Assembly: GCA_900469475.1 (NCBI GenBank)
Contig: UBXG01000005.1
Location: 558,001-622,000 of the forward strand
Length of the DNA stretch: 64,000 nt
Origin: Hyphomicrobiales bacterium
GTDB lineage: Bacteria > Pseudomonadota > Alphaproteobacteria > Rhizobiales > Rhizobiaceae
Direction: 5' to 3'
Made by a program: the position numbers and the translations under genes. Shown one piece after another: positions 1-8,673 of the stretch (position 1 is the first letter of the stretch; each line of letters begins with the position of its first letter). Under the pieces are notes generated by a model, which was not told the origin of the DNA, made no database searches, and saw only the letters and a program-made list of their open reading frames with translations.

Positions 1-97
1 TGGCGTTATCCAGTACTTCAACGACGTCTACGATCGTGACGCCGCCACGCAGAAGGCGCTCGATGCGACCTCGAAGGCACGCACTGCTCAGATCTAA
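1..97 (+). CDS. C-terminal end of an unidentified protein (partial)
   Basis: The window opens inside a reading frame whose last 31 codons end at a TAA at 95-97. The visible tail is hydrophilic and probably helical (ending KARTAQI) and shows no recognisable motif. A strong hairpin terminator follows 20 bases later, which supports this as a genuine gene end. The function cannot be named from this fragment; the upstream sequence is needed. Confidence 0.6.
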   Translation, partial: GVIQYFNDVYDRDAATQKALDATSKARTAQI

Positions 98-117
98 AGT
101 CTGTTCAGCGGCGAAAA

Positions 118-156
118 CGAATAAGGGCGGCCCATTGGTCGCCCTTATTCGTTTAA
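118..156. terminator. Bidirectional intrinsic terminator
   Basis: A perfect 12-bp inverted repeat (CGAATAAGGGCG at 118-129, CGCCCTTATTCG at 140-151) with a 10-base loop lies between the converging partial gene and gph. The arms end in T-rich or A-rich sequence on both strands, so it can end transcripts from both sides. Confidence 0.8.
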
Positions 157-187
157 GGGCTGATGCGCCTCAGGCCGCCAGCAAGCC

Positions 188-862
188 TTAAGCGGCCAGC
201 AATCCCTCGACCAGCTCGGGCGTCAGTTCGTCGTAGTGGTAGATGATGCGGTTCGGTCCGAGCGTTTCGATGCCGACATCGGAGTAACCGAAAGGGACGG
301 CGATCGAGGGGACGCCGGCGTTGCGGGCGACGAGGATGTCGTTGATGCTGTCGCCGATCATGATCGTACGGGCGATGTCGCCGCCGGCGCGTTCGACCGT
401 GCCGATCAGGTGCTCGGCATTCGGCTTGCGGACGGTGAAGGTGTCACCGCCGGTAATGGCCTCGAAGTAATGGGTCAACTTCAGCCGGTCGAGCAAGGTG
501 CGCGCCAGCGATTCCATCTTGTTGGTGCAGACGGCGAGCTTATAGCCTTGGCTCTTCAGCGTATCGAGAGCTGCAAGCAGCCCCGGGTAAGGCTGCGTTA
601 CGCCCGGCATGGTTTCGGAATAATGAGTGATAAAGCGCTGCAGAAGGGCGGGCAATTCTTCAGATGTCAGCATATAGCCGTGCAGTTTGCAGGCTCGCTC
701 GATCATGACCTGCGCGCCGTTGCCGACGAGATGTGTCACGTCGTCGTAGCTGACCGGGGGAAGTTCGAGCGCCGCGATCGTATGGTTCAGGCTGACGATC
801 AGGTCCGCATGCGTGTCCAGCAGCGTGCCGTCGAGATCGAATACGACAAGGGGGGATTTCAC
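188..862 (-). CDS. gph: Phosphoglycolate phosphatase (HAD superfamily)
   Basis: The 224-residue protein is a HAD-like hydrolase of the phosphoglycolate phosphatase type, which dephosphorylates 2-phosphoglycolate in the cytoplasm. Motif I, DLDGTLLDT, is at residues 9-17, with Asp9 as the expected nucleophile and Asp11 as acid/base. The CTNK segment near residue 113 is motif II, the conserved Lys is in VRKPNAEHL, and the metal-binding Asp pair is in MIGDSINDI near residue 170. The length is normal for the family. It is transcribed away from rpiA across a 195-bp divergent region. HAD specificity is hard to read from sequence, so another small phosphoester remains possible. Confidence 0.88.
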   Translation of the reverse strand: MKSPLVVFDLDGTLLDTHADLIVSLNHTIAALELPPVSYDDVTHLVGNGAQVMIERACKLHGYMLTSEELPALLQRFITHYSETMPGVTQPYPGLLAALDTLKSQGYKLAVCTNKMESLARTLLDRLKLTHYFEAITGGDTFTVRKPNAEHLIGTVERAGGDIARTIMIGDSINDILVARNAGVPSIAVPFGYSDVGIETLGPNRIIYHYDELTPELVEGLLAA

Positions 863-1057
863 TAGGAATCGGCCTTTGCAGAGAAAAGAGTGCGTCTTTT
901 GGAGTTAAAAGATCGCGTGGGCAATTGCAACTGAAGTGCCGGAATGCCTTGGCGGGAAGGGGCCGGGGATTTCTATATCATGCCGTTATTTTGGCTTTCG
1001 TTTGGCTGGAGAGCCGTGTAAACAGCAGACCAACGTAACAATGGGAGCAGGTGGCGC

Positions 1058-1759
1058 ATGGACGCCCGCCAGATGAAGATTGAGGCTGCGAGAGCCGCGC
1101 TCGCTCATGTCGAGAGCGGCATGCGGCTCGGGATCGGCACCGGCACCACGGCGGAGGAATTCGTTCGCCTGCTCGCCGAAAAGGTTGCTGCCGGCCTCTC
1201 GATCCAAGGCGTTCCGACGTCCGAAAGGACGGCCAAGCTTTGCAATGAGCTCGGCGTCCCGTTGAAATCCCTGGACGAGCTTCCCGAACTTGACCTTACC
1301 ATCGATGGAGCCGATGAGCTGGATGGCGCGTTGACGCTGATCAAGGGGGGCGGCGGCGCGCTGTTGCGCGAGAAGATCGTTGCGGCATCGTCAGCTCGCT
1401 TGATCGTCATTGCGGATCAAAGCAAGGTCGTCGAGACGCTCGGCGCATATCCATTGCCTATCGAGGTCAATCCGTTCGGGCTCGTTTCCACCCGCATCCT
1501 CATCGAGAAGGCGGCGTCACGCATCGGTCTTTCCGGCGCACTGAACATGCGCCGCTCCGGTGACAGCCTCTTTGTCACCGACGGGGGGCATTACATCGTC
1601 GATGCATCTTTCGGCCGCATTCCTGATGCAGAGGCGCTGTCGAACGAGCTCTATTCGATTCCCGGCGTTATCGAACACGGGCTCTTTATCCATATGGCGA
1701 CATTAGCGATCATTGCCGGCCCTGCCGGTGCGCGCACGTTGCAGGCCAACAATACATAG
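1058..1759 (+). CDS. rpiA: Ribose-5-phosphate isomerase A
   Basis: The 233-residue protein interconverts ribose-5-phosphate and ribulose-5-phosphate in the pentose phosphate pathway. Family signatures are the phosphate-binding GTGTTAEEF loop near residue 29, the DGADELDG motif that carries catalytic acidic residues, and [14 protein letters not shown], which contains the catalytic Lys. The length is typical. The DUF2059 gene follows after 13 bases with its ribosome-binding site overlapping the rpiA stop, so the two are probably co-transcribed and end at the terminator near 2407. Confidence 0.95.
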   Translation: MDARQMKIEAARAALAHVESGMRLGIGTGTTAEEFVRLLAEKVAAGLSIQGVPTSERTAKLCNELGVPLKSLDELPELDLTIDGADELDGALTLIKGGGGALLREKIVAASSARLIVIADQSKVVETLGAYPLPIEVNPFGLVSTRILIEKAASRIGLSGALNMRRSGDSLFVTDGGHYIVDASFGRIPDAEALSNELYSIPGVIEHGLFIHMATLAIIAGPAGARTLQANNT

Positions 1760-1772
1760 GAGCACTCATCTC

Positions 1773-2327
1773 ATGATCAAATTTGCGGGTCTTGGCCGTC
1801 TTGCCGCTGCAACCGTTCTTCTTTCCGGCATTGCCTTCGGTTCGGTCAACGCTCAGGAGGTTTCCGAGGATCAGATCAAGGCTGCCCGCGCCGCGATCAA
1901 TGCTCTCGGCATTACCAACCAGTTCGACAATATTCTGCCTAATCTCGCCGAGCAGCTGAAGAGCACGATGATCCAGGCAAACCCGAATTTCGGCGATGCG
2001 ATCAATTCGACCGTCGATGCCACCGCGCTCGCGCTCGCACCACGTCGTGCCGATCTTGAGCGTGAAGCTGCCATCACCTATGCCAAGGCTTTCTCGGCTG
2101 ACGAACTCAAGGCGATCGCCGATTTCTACGGTTCGCCGGCAGGCAAGAAGCTTCTCAAGGATGGTCCGCTCGCCACCCGCGAACTCTACAAGGCTGCCGA
2201 TATCTGGAGCCAGGGCATTTCGCGCGATCTCGCAAAGCAGAGTAACAATGCCCTGCAGAAGGTCGTCAAGCAGCCGGTCGTTACGCCGGATGCCGGTGCG
2301 GCCGCTCAGCCGGCGCCGAAGCAGTAA
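1773..2327 (+). CDS. Secreted DUF2059 protein
   Basis: A 184-residue exported protein with a signal peptide (hydrophobic run LAAATVLLSGIAFG, cleavage probably after VNA near residue 29). The mature part is helical and contains the DUF2059 pattern (TYAKAFSADELKAIADFYGSPAGKKLL), found in many alphaproteobacterial periplasmic proteins of unknown role. The ATG at 1773 is chosen because it gives a proper signal peptide and follows TAGGAG; an in-frame start 60 bases upstream would put charged residues before the signal and overlap rpiA. The C-terminus is rich in Pro and Ala. No enzymatic function can be assigned. Confidence 0.85.
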   Translation: MIKFAGLGRLAAATVLLSGIAFGSVNAQEVSEDQIKAARAAINALGITNQFDNILPNLAEQLKSTMIQANPNFGDAINSTVDATALALAPRRADLEREAAITYAKAFSADELKAIADFYGSPAGKKLLKDGPLATRELYKAADIWSQGISRDLAKQSNNALQKVVKQPVVTPDAGAAAQPAPKQ

Positions 2328-2406
2328 GCGACGCGTCGTTGCTGCATTCGTTCCGAAAGAGATGTTTCGTCTTTTTGGTGCGTACGGCAGGCAGTTGAAA
2401 TTCGAG

Positions 2407-2436
2407 GCCCGGATCGATTCCGGGCTTTTCTTTTTA
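2407..2436 (+). terminator. Intrinsic terminator after rpiA-DUF2059
   Basis: The stem GCCCGG (2407-2412) pairs with CCGGGC (2420-2425) across a 7-base loop and is followed by a long T-rich run (TTTTCTTTTT). It separates the rpiA unit from gor. Confidence 0.8.
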
Positions 2437-2508
2437 TGTCCCGGCTCCCTATATGAGGGCGACCCCCATTGGCGCTTCGCGCGCGTCTGACGTCTACAGG
2501 AGCGATCC

Positions 2509-3894
2509 ATGCCTTCGTTTGATTTCGACCTTTTCGTGATTGGCGGCGGCTCCGGCGGCGTGCGTAGCGCACGCGTGGCCGCATCGCTCGGCAAGAAGGT
2601 CGGCATCGCCGAGGAGTATCGCTATGGCGGCACCTGCGTCATTCGCGGTTGCGTGCCGAAGAAGCTGTTTGTCTATGCCTCGCAGTATAGCGAGCACTTC
2701 GAGGATGCGGCCGGTTTCGGCTGGACGGTCGGCGAGAGCAGCTTCGACTGGAAAAAGCTGATCGAGGCAAAGGACAAGGAAATCGCCCGGCTGGAGGGCC
2801 TCTATCGCAAAGGGCTCGACAACGCCAAGGCCGAGATCTTCGATACTCGCGCCGAGCTGGTGGATGCCCATACGATCAAGCTGCTGAAGACCGGGCAGAC
2901 CGTGACCGCCGAGACGATCGTCATTGCGACCGGCGGCAGGCCGAACCTGCATACGGCGCTGCCCGGCCATGAGCTCTGCATCTCCTCGAACGAGGCCTTC
3001 CACCTGAAGGAACTGCCGAAATCGATCCTGATCGCCGGCGGCGGATATATTGCCGTCGAGTTCGCCAATATCTTCCACGGGCTCGGAGTCGAGACGACGC
3101 TGATCTATCGTGGTGCCGAGATCCTGTCACGCTTCGATCACGACCTGCGCAAAGGCCTGCATGAGGCCATGGAGGAGAAAGGCATCCGTATTCTCTGCCA
3201 TGACATCATCGAGCACGTCGAGAAGGCAGAGGGCAGGCTCAGCGTTCGGACGAAGAACGACAAGGCGCTGACGGTCGATACCGTCATGCTGGCGCTCGGC
3301 CGTACGCCGAATACAGAAAATCTCGGGCTTCAGGCCGCTGGCGTCGCGATCAACGAGCAGGGCGCCATTATCGTCGACGAATATTCGCGCACTTCCGTTC
3401 CGAATATCTTCGCTCTCGGCGACGTCACCGACCGGATACAGCTGACGCCCGTCGCGATCCACGAGGCCATGTGCTTCATCGAAACCGTCTACAAGGACAA
3501 TCCGACCCGGCCGGACCACGAACTCATCCCGACGGCCGTCTTCTCGCAGCCGGAGATCGGTACCGTCGGCCTGACCGAGGAGGACGCGGCCAAGCGCTAT
3601 CCTGAACTGGAGGTCTATCGCGCCCAGTTCCGGCCGATGAAGGCGACGCTTTCGGGCCGAGCCGAGAAGATGATCATGAAGCTGATCGTCAATGCCGCGG
3701 ACCGCAAAGTCATCGGCGCGCATATTCTCGGCCACGATGCCGGCGAAATGGCGCAGTTACTCGGCATCACGCTGAAGGCCGGCTGCACCAAAGACGACTT
3801 CGACCGCACCATGGCCGTCCATCCGACGGCTGCGGAAGAATTAGTGACAATGTATTCGCCAAGCTACCGCATCCGCAATGGCGAGCGCGTGTAA
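2509..3894 (+). CDS. gor: Glutathione-disulfide reductase
   Basis: The 461-residue flavoprotein reduces glutathione disulfide with NADPH and maintains the cytoplasmic thiol pool. The FAD-binding GGGSGGVRSAR is at residues 12-22. The redox-active disulfide CVIRGC has cysteines at 43 and 48. A second dinucleotide fold occurs at IAGGGYIAVEFA, the FAD-contacting IFALGDV motif follows, and the C-terminal VHPTAAEE supplies the catalytic His at the dimer interface. Length and motif order match glutathione reductase better than lipoamide dehydrogenase or mercuric reductase. It has its own ribosome-binding site (AGGAG) and appears monocistronic. Confidence 0.95.
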   Translation: MPSFDFDLFVIGGGSGGVRSARVAASLGKKVGIAEEYRYGGTCVIRGCVPKKLFVYASQYSEHFEDAAGFGWTVGESSFDWKKLIEAKDKEIARLEGLYRKGLDNAKAEIFDTRAELVDAHTIKLLKTGQTVTAETIVIATGGRPNLHTALPGHELCISSNEAFHLKELPKSILIAGGGYIAVEFANIFHGLGVETTLIYRGAEILSRFDHDLRKGLHEAMEEKGIRILCHDIIEHVEKAEGRLSVRTKNDKALTVDTVMLALGRTPNTENLGLQAAGVAINEQGAIIVDEYSRTSVPNIFALGDVTDRIQLTPVAIHEAMCFIETVYKDNPTRPDHELIPTAVFSQPEIGTVGLTEEDAAKRYPELEVYRAQFRPMKATLSGRAEKMIMKLIVNAADRKVIGAHILGHDAGEMAQLLGITLKAGCTKDDFDRTMAVHPTAAEELVTMYSPSYRIRNGERV

Positions 3895-3958
3895 CGCCCC
3901 CGCTTTCACGCAAATATCGGCTGCACCATAAAAGATTCGCACAGTAGTTTGCCCGCCT

Positions 3959-3986
3959 TTGCAAGCGGGCGGCAAAGGTTTATAAG
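3959..3986 (+). promoter_or_regulatory. Candidate promoter for DAHP synthase
   Basis: TTGCAA (3959-3964) and TATAAG (3981-3986) are separated by 16 bases and resemble a housekeeping promoter. Transcription would start near 3993, just before a small upstream reading frame at 4002-4043. The prediction is by eye and moderately weak. Confidence 0.4.
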
Positions 3987-4001
3987 CGCGCGTTATTTAC
4001 G

Positions 4002-4043
4002 ATGATGGGCCGCCCGAGAAAGATCGGGCGCACAAGCAGGTGA
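4002..4043 (+). other. Upstream mini-ORF and hairpin in the DAHP synthase leader
   Basis: A 13-codon frame ([13 protein letters not shown]) runs from 4002 and stops five bases before the DAHP synthase ATG. It contains a GC-rich hairpin (CGCCCGA 4011-4017 with TCGGGCG 4024-4030). There are no Phe, Tyr or Trp codons, so it is not an aromatic amino-acid attenuator of the usual kind. It could couple translation to the main gene or be fortuitous. Confidence 0.3.
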
Positions 4044-4048
4044 GTGAG

Positions 4049-5422
4049 ATGGCACAGAATTGGACACCGAGCAGTTGGCGGCAGAAACCGATCCAGCAGG
4101 TGCCGGATTTTCCGGACAAGGCAGCGCTGGCAGAGACCGAAGCTCAGCTTGCAAGCTATCCTCCGCTCGTTTTTGCTGGTGAAGCCCGTCGTCTGAAGGC
4201 GCATCTTGCCAATGTTGCCGAAGGCAATGGCTTCCTGCTTCAGGGCGGCGATTGTGCCGAAAGCTTCGCCGAGCATGGCGCCGATACGATCCGCGACTTC
4301 TTCCGCGCCTTCCTGCAGATGGCTGTCGTTCTGACCTTCGGTGCGCAGCTGCCGGTCGTCAAGGTTGGCCGTATTGCCGGTCAGTTCGCCAAGCCGCGCT
4401 CGTCGAACATCGAAACGCAGAACGGTATCTCGCTGCCGAGCTATCGCGGCGACATCATCAACGGCATCGATTTCACCGAAGACGCACGCATCCCCAATCC
4501 GGAACGTCAGCTGATGGCTTACCGCCAGTCCGCTGCGACGCTCAATCTGCTGCGCGCCTTTGCCATGGGCGGCTATGCCAACCTTGAAAACGTGCAGAAG
4601 TGGATGCTCGGCTTCGTCAAGGATAGCCCGCAGGGCGAACGCTACCGCAAGCTTGCCGATCGCATCGGCGAGACGATGGATTTCATGCGCGCGATCGGCA
4701 TTACCGCCGAGAGCAATGCGAGCCTGCGCGAAACCGATTTCTTCACCAGCCACGAAGCGCTGTTGCTTGGCTATGAAGAAGCCTTCACCCGCGTCGATTC
4801 CACGACCGGCGACTGGTACGCGACCTCGGGCCACATGCTCTGGATCGGCGACCGCACGCGCCAGGCCGATCATGCCCATGTCGAGTATTTCCGCGGCATT
4901 AAGAACCCGATCGGTCTGAAGTGCGGGCCTTCGCTGCAGGCGGACGATCTGCTTAATCTGATCGATATTCTGAACCCGCAGAACGAAGCCGGCCGCCTGA
5001 CGCTGATCTGCCGTTTCGGGCACGACAAGGTTGCCGACAACCTGCCGCGCCTCATCCGCGCCGTCGAGAAGGAAGGTCGCAAGGTTGTCTGGTCCTGCGA
5101 TCCGATGCACGGCAACACGATCACGCTCAACAACTACAAGACGCGTCCGTTCGAGCGCATCCTGTCGGAAGTCGAGAGCTTCTTCCAGATCCACCGTGCC
5201 GAAGGCACGCATCCGGGCGGCATCCACATCGAGATGACCGGCAAGGATGTGACCGAATGCACGGGTGGTGCCCGCGCCGTTGGTGCCGAGGATCTTCAGG
5301 ATCGCTATCACACGCATTGCGACCCGCGCCTCAATGCCGACCAGGCGCTCGAGCTCGCCTTCCTGCTCGCCGAGCGTATGAAGGGCGGCCGTGACGAGAA
5401 GCGTATGCGCGCACATGGCTGA
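4049..5422 (+). CDS. aroG: Class II 3-deoxy-7-phosphoheptulonate (DAHP) synthase
   Basis: The 457-residue enzyme condenses phosphoenolpyruvate and erythrose-4-phosphate, the first step of the shikimate pathway. It is the plant-like class II (AroA-II) type, recognised by [10 protein letters not shown], by [11 protein letters not shown], by the metal-ligand segments [10 protein letters not shown] and GGIHIEMTG, and by the C-terminal [19 protein letters not shown]. The ATG at 4049 follows AGGTGAG; an in-frame GTG nine bases upstream is possible. The gene ends in a clear terminator and stands alone. Class II is the normal form in Rhizobiaceae. The symbol is by analogy; aroF is also used. Confidence 0.93.
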   Translation: MAQNWTPSSWRQKPIQQVPDFPDKAALAETEAQLASYPPLVFAGEARRLKAHLANVAEGNGFLLQGGDCAESFAEHGADTIRDFFRAFLQMAVVLTFGAQLPVVKVGRIAGQFAKPRSSNIETQNGISLPSYRGDIINGIDFTEDARIPNPERQLMAYRQSAATLNLLRAFAMGGYANLENVQKWMLGFVKDSPQGERYRKLADRIGETMDFMRAIGITAESNASLRETDFFTSHEALLLGYEEAFTRVDSTTGDWYATSGHMLWIGDRTRQADHAHVEYFRGIKNPIGLKCGPSLQADDLLNLIDILNPQNEAGRLTLICRFGHDKVADNLPRLIRAVEKEGRKVVWSCDPMHGNTITLNNYKTRPFERILSEVESFFQIHRAEGTHPGGIHIEMTGKDVTECTGGARAVGAEDLQDRYHTHCDPRLNADQALELAFLLAERMKGGRDEKRMRAHG

Positions 5423-5447
5423 GTGAAACCGCATCCAAGACCTATCG

Positions 5448-5480
5448 AACGGGCCGGCGAAAACCGGCCCGTTTGCTTTT
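5448..5480 (+). terminator. Intrinsic terminator after DAHP synthase
   Basis: The inverted repeat AACGGGCCGG (5448-5457) and CCGGCCCGTT (5464-5473) has a 6-base loop and is followed by TTGCTTTT. Confidence 0.85.
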
Positions 5481-5576
5481 GGGCTGGACCGATCAGCGCG
5501 GCTGAAAGACGCTTCATTTCTTTGAAATTGACCCGAGTGCCGTTCTCGGGAAGGCTGCCCTGAAATAAAGGGAGCA

Positions 5577-6005
5577 ATGATGAGCGACGAACACACGGGA
5601 GCCTGCCTTTGCGGCAGCGTAGGTTTCAGGACACGCGGCAAATTGCGCGAGGTCGTCGCCTGCCATTGTTCGCAGTGCCGCAAGCAGACCGGTCTCTATT
5701 ATGCAGCAACCAACGTTGCGCGCGAAAATCTCGTTATCGAGGGAGAAGAGGCGATTACCTGGTATCGTGCCAGCACATTCGCTCGGCGCGGTTTTTGCAA
5801 GACTTGCGGCTCGGCCCTGTTTTGGGTGGCCGACAGCGCCGATGAAATATCGATCATGGCCGGTCTGTTCGACCAGCCGAGCGGTCTCAAGATAGCCTAT
5901 CACATCTATTGTGCCGACAAGGGCGACTATTACGAGATCAGCGACGGACTGCCGCAATATCGGCAGGGGCGACCGGGATTGCTGACGGCCGGCCCCTTCG
6001 ATTGA
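5577..6005 (+). CDS. GFA family zinc-binding protein
   Basis: The 142-residue protein belongs to the glutathione-dependent formaldehyde-activating enzyme (Gfa/CENP-V) family. Its zinc-ligand cysteines are visible as CLC near residues 10-12, CHCSQC near 30, and CKTC near 75. The family fold binds two structural or catalytic zinc ions. Most members have no proven formaldehyde activity, so the substrate is left open. The ATG at 5577 is followed immediately by another ATG, and GGGAGC precedes both. It converges on the DUF1003 gene with a 3-bp gap. Confidence 0.85.
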   Translation: MMSDEHTGACLCGSVGFRTRGKLREVVACHCSQCRKQTGLYYAATNVARENLVIEGEEAITWYRASTFARRGFCKTCGSALFWVADSADEISIMAGLFDQPSGLKIAYHIYCADKGDYYEISDGLPQYRQGRPGLLTAGPFD

Positions 6006-6008
6006 CCC

Positions 6009-6545
6009 TCAGATACTGCCTTTTTCGATAACGAGCTTGCTGAGCTTGGCGAGCTCCTCACGCACCACTGCGAGCTCGGTCAACACCTGCATATCAATCT
6101 TCTGGTGCAGCGATAGCACTTCCAGCTCGGATTTGAGATTGACCTCGTAATCTTTGGCCGCCTCGAAGCGGTCCCTTTCTGCCTGCCGGTTCTGGGACAT
6201 CATGATGATCGGCGCCTGGATCGCGGCGAGCATGGAGAGGACGAGGTTCAAAAAGATGAAAGGATAGGGGTCGAAGGCGTTCGTGCTGAGAAGGATCGTG
6301 TTGACGATGCACCAGAAGACCAGAAACAGCAGGAAGGCAGTGATGAAGGACCAGGAGCCGCCAACGCGGGCAATGCCATCAGCCAGACGCTCTCCTCTGG
6401 ACGATTCCGCCGAGATAGCTGCATTGACATCGGTGGAGATGACTTTCCGCTCGTGCGCCTTTTTGAGAACGCGCTTTTCGATATCGCCGAGCTGATCGGC
6501 TGTCTTGTCAAAATGCAGATGAACGAAGTTGGGAGGATTATGCAT
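6009..6545 (-). CDS. DUF1003 inner-membrane protein
   Basis: The 178-residue protein has the DUF1003 layout: a charged N-terminal half, two closely spaced transmembrane helices (FITAFLLFLVFWCIVN and FIFLNLVLSMLAAIQAPIIMM) and a charged helical C-terminus beginning SQNRQAERDR. The Q-A-P-I-I-M-M-S-Q-N-R-Q segment is the best conserved part of the family. The start at 6545 (MHNPPNF) is preceded by GGAG at 8 bases; a longer frame upstream lacks such a site. The function is unknown; membership in a channel-like family has been suggested only by topology. Confidence 0.82.
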   Translation of the reverse strand: MHNPPNFVHLHFDKTADQLGDIEKRVLKKAHERKVISTDVNAAISAESSRGERLADGIARVGGSWSFITAFLLFLVFWCIVNTILLSTNAFDPYPFIFLNLVLSMLAAIQAPIIMMSQNRQAERDRFEAAKDYEVNLKSELEVLSLHQKIDMQVLTELAVVREELAKLSKLVIEKGSI

Positions 6546-6667
6546 TGGGAGGGCTCCGAGATCCAAGTGGCGTTGAATGCAACTATTCGACCAACGGGCA
6601 AAAATGCAACGAGAGAAGGGTATCAAACATCACGAGGCGGTTTGCCGCTGTGCGGCCAGAGCGCATG

Positions 6668-6832
6668 CTAGCCACTCCGAGGTTCGGAGCATCCGGCCTG
6701 CCGCACCCAGTCATTCGCGCCGTCCATGATAATGTCGAAGATCGCGTCCTTTATGTCGTAATAGGCATCGGCATTCATGGCATCGATGAAGGGAGCGTCT
6801 GCCAGCGCGGATTCGATGATCAATGCGATCAA
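6668..6832 (-). CDS. Possible short gene or gene remnant, 54 codons, non-ATG start
   Basis: A minus-strand frame opens just after a TAA and runs to a TAG at 6668-6670. It reads as protein-like sequence (for example DAPFIDAMNADAYYDIKDAI and NDWVRQAGC). It uses normal G+C-rich codons with acidic and aromatic residues in plausible positions, but has no ATG or GTG. A TTG at 6832 is the only reasonable start, with a weak AAGAAG before it. It may be a small protein with a TTG start or the 3' part of a decayed gene. No family is recognised. Confidence 0.35.
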   Translation of the reverse strand: MIALIIESALADAPFIDAMNADAYYDIKDAIFDIIMDGANDWVRQAGCSEPRSG

Positions 6833-6953
6833 AGTCTTCTTTGTAAGGCTGACTTAGTATTTTTCCGGGCAAAAATACCGCCATGCGGGTGGCGTGGTCT
6901 TTGATGCGTGTGCGGGAAGGAAGGCGGTTGCGGAAGGAAGATGGCATCGCTAG

Positions 6954-8642
6954 ATGTATGGCATGACAGAGCAAAGCCAGATTACCAACACCATTCGCAT
7001 CGCCGTCGCGCAGCTCAATCCGACGGTCGGCGATGTCTCCGGCAATCTCGCCAAGGCGCGTGACGCCCGCGCCGAAGCCGCGCGCGAAGGCGCGCAGCTC
7101 GTATTGCTGACGGAATTGTTCATTTCCGGCTATCCGCCGGAAGATCTCGTGCTGAAGCCGGCCTTCATCCGCGCCTGCTGGAAAGCGGTCGAGGCTCTAG
7201 CCGCGGATACGGCCGATGGCGGCCCCGGCGTCATCATCGGCTTTCCCCGACAGGATGAAACTGGCCGCTATAATTCGATTGCCGTGCTTGATGGGGGCAA
7301 GGTGATCGCCGTCCGTGACAAGGTAGACCTGCCGAACTACGGCGAGTTCGACGAGAAGCGAGTGTTCGATCAGGGCGCCATGCCCGGTCCGGTCAATTTT
7401 CGCGGCGTTAGGTTGGGTATTCCGATCTGCGAGGACATCTGGGGTGAACTCGGCGTTTGCGAAACGCTGGCTGAGAGTGGCGCTGAAATCCTGCTGTCGC
7501 CGAATGGTTCGCCCTATTATCGCGGCAAGGTGGATATCCGCCATCAGGTCGTGCTGAAGCAGGTTCTCGAAACCGGCCTACCGATGATCTATGCCGCTCA
7601 GCTCGGCGGCCAGGACGAACTGGTTTTCGACGGTGCCAGCTTCGGCTTCAACGCAGACAAGACGCTGGCCTTCCAGATGAGTCAGTTCGAGACCGCGCTT
7701 GCCGTGACGACCTGGAAGAAGAACGGCGATGGCTGGCACTGTGCCGAAGGCCCGATGGCCCATATTCCGGAAGGCGAGGAGGCGGATTATCGCGCCTGCC
7801 TGCTGGGCTTCCGCGACTATGTCAACAAGAACGGCTTCAAGTCGGTCGTGCTTGGCCTCTCCGGCGGCATCGACTCGGCGATCTGTGCGGCGATTGCCGT
7901 CGATGCGCTCGGCGAAGAACGCGTGCGCACCGTCATGCTACCATATCGCTATACCTCGCAGGATTCATTGAAGGATGCGGCCGATTGCGCCAAGGCGCTC
8001 GGCTGCCGCTATGATATCGTGCCGATCGAAGATCCGGTGACGGGCTTCACTTCGGCCTTGTCCGATCTCTTTGAAGGTACCGAAAGCGGCATTACCGAGG
8101 AAAACCTTCAGAGCCGCGCGCGCGGCACCATTCTGATGGCGATCTCCAACAAGTTCGGCTCGATGGTGGTGACGACGGGTAACAAGTCGGAGATGTCTGT
8201 CGGTTACGCCACGCTTTATGGCGATATGAACGGCGGCTTCAACCCGATCAAGGATCTCTACAAGATGCAGGTCTATGCGCTGTCGCGCTGGCGCAACCTG
8301 CATGTGCCCCCCGGTGCGCTCGGCCCCTCGGGTGAGGTCATTCCCCATAACATCATCGACAAGGCGCCTTCGGCGGAATTGAGGCCTAACCAGACGGACC
8401 AGGATTCGCTGCCGCCCTATCCGGTGCTTGACGATATCCTCGAATGCCTGGTGGAGAAGGAGATGTCGGTGGAGGAGATCGTGGCCCGGGGCCATGATGT
8501 CGCGACCGTACATCGTATCGAACACCTGCTTTATCTTGCAGAATACAAGCGCCGCCAGTCGGCACCGGGTGTGAAGATCACCAAGAAGAATTTCGGTCGC
8601 GACCGTCGCTATCCGATCACCAACCGATTCCGCGATCGCTGA
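6954..8642 (+). CDS. nadE: Glutamine-dependent NAD+ synthetase
   Basis: The 562-residue two-domain enzyme makes NAD+ from deamido-NAD, ATP and glutamine in the cytoplasm. The N-terminal carbon-nitrogen hydrolase domain (about residues 10-265) has the Glu of LLTELFISGYPPEDL, the Lys of RDKVDLPNYGEFDE and the Cys of GIPICEDIWGE, which form the glutaminase triad. The C-terminal synthetase domain begins near residue 285 and has the ATP-binding SGGIDSA motif near residue 303 and TTGNKSEMSVGYATLYGDM. The length fits bacterial Gln-dependent NadE. A start at the ATG at 6963 (MTEQSQI) is equally likely. Confidence 0.94.
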   Translation: MYGMTEQSQITNTIRIAVAQLNPTVGDVSGNLAKARDARAEAAREGAQLVLLTELFISGYPPEDLVLKPAFIRACWKAVEALAADTADGGPGVIIGFPRQDETGRYNSIAVLDGGKVIAVRDKVDLPNYGEFDEKRVFDQGAMPGPVNFRGVRLGIPICEDIWGELGVCETLAESGAEILLSPNGSPYYRGKVDIRHQVVLKQVLETGLPMIYAAQLGGQDELVFDGASFGFNADKTLAFQMSQFETALAVTTWKKNGDGWHCAEGPMAHIPEGEEADYRACLLGFRDYVNKNGFKSVVLGLSGGIDSAICAAIAVDALGEERVRTVMLPYRYTSQDSLKDAADCAKALGCRYDIVPIEDPVTGFTSALSDLFEGTESGITEENLQSRARGTILMAISNKFGSMVVTTGNKSEMSVGYATLYGDMNGGFNPIKDLYKMQVYALSRWRNLHVPPGALGPSGEVIPHNIIDKAPSAELRPNQTDQDSLPPYPVLDDILECLVEKEMSVEEIVARGHDVATVHRIEHLLYLAEYKRRQSAPGVKITKKNFGRDRRYPITNRFRDR

Positions 8643-8673
8643 TCGCGATATCCAGCGGCAAGGGAGAGGAAGA

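Noticed and set aside
4002-4043. Aromatic amino-acid attenuator before DAHP synthase
   Set aside because: The upstream frame has no Phe, Tyr or Trp codons and no competing terminator was found.
3980-5683. 567-codon minus-strand open frame opposite DAHP synthase
   Set aside because: It is a shadow of a well-recognised gene in high-G+C DNA. It shows no domain and no ribosome-binding site, and its codon pattern is the complement of the real gene.
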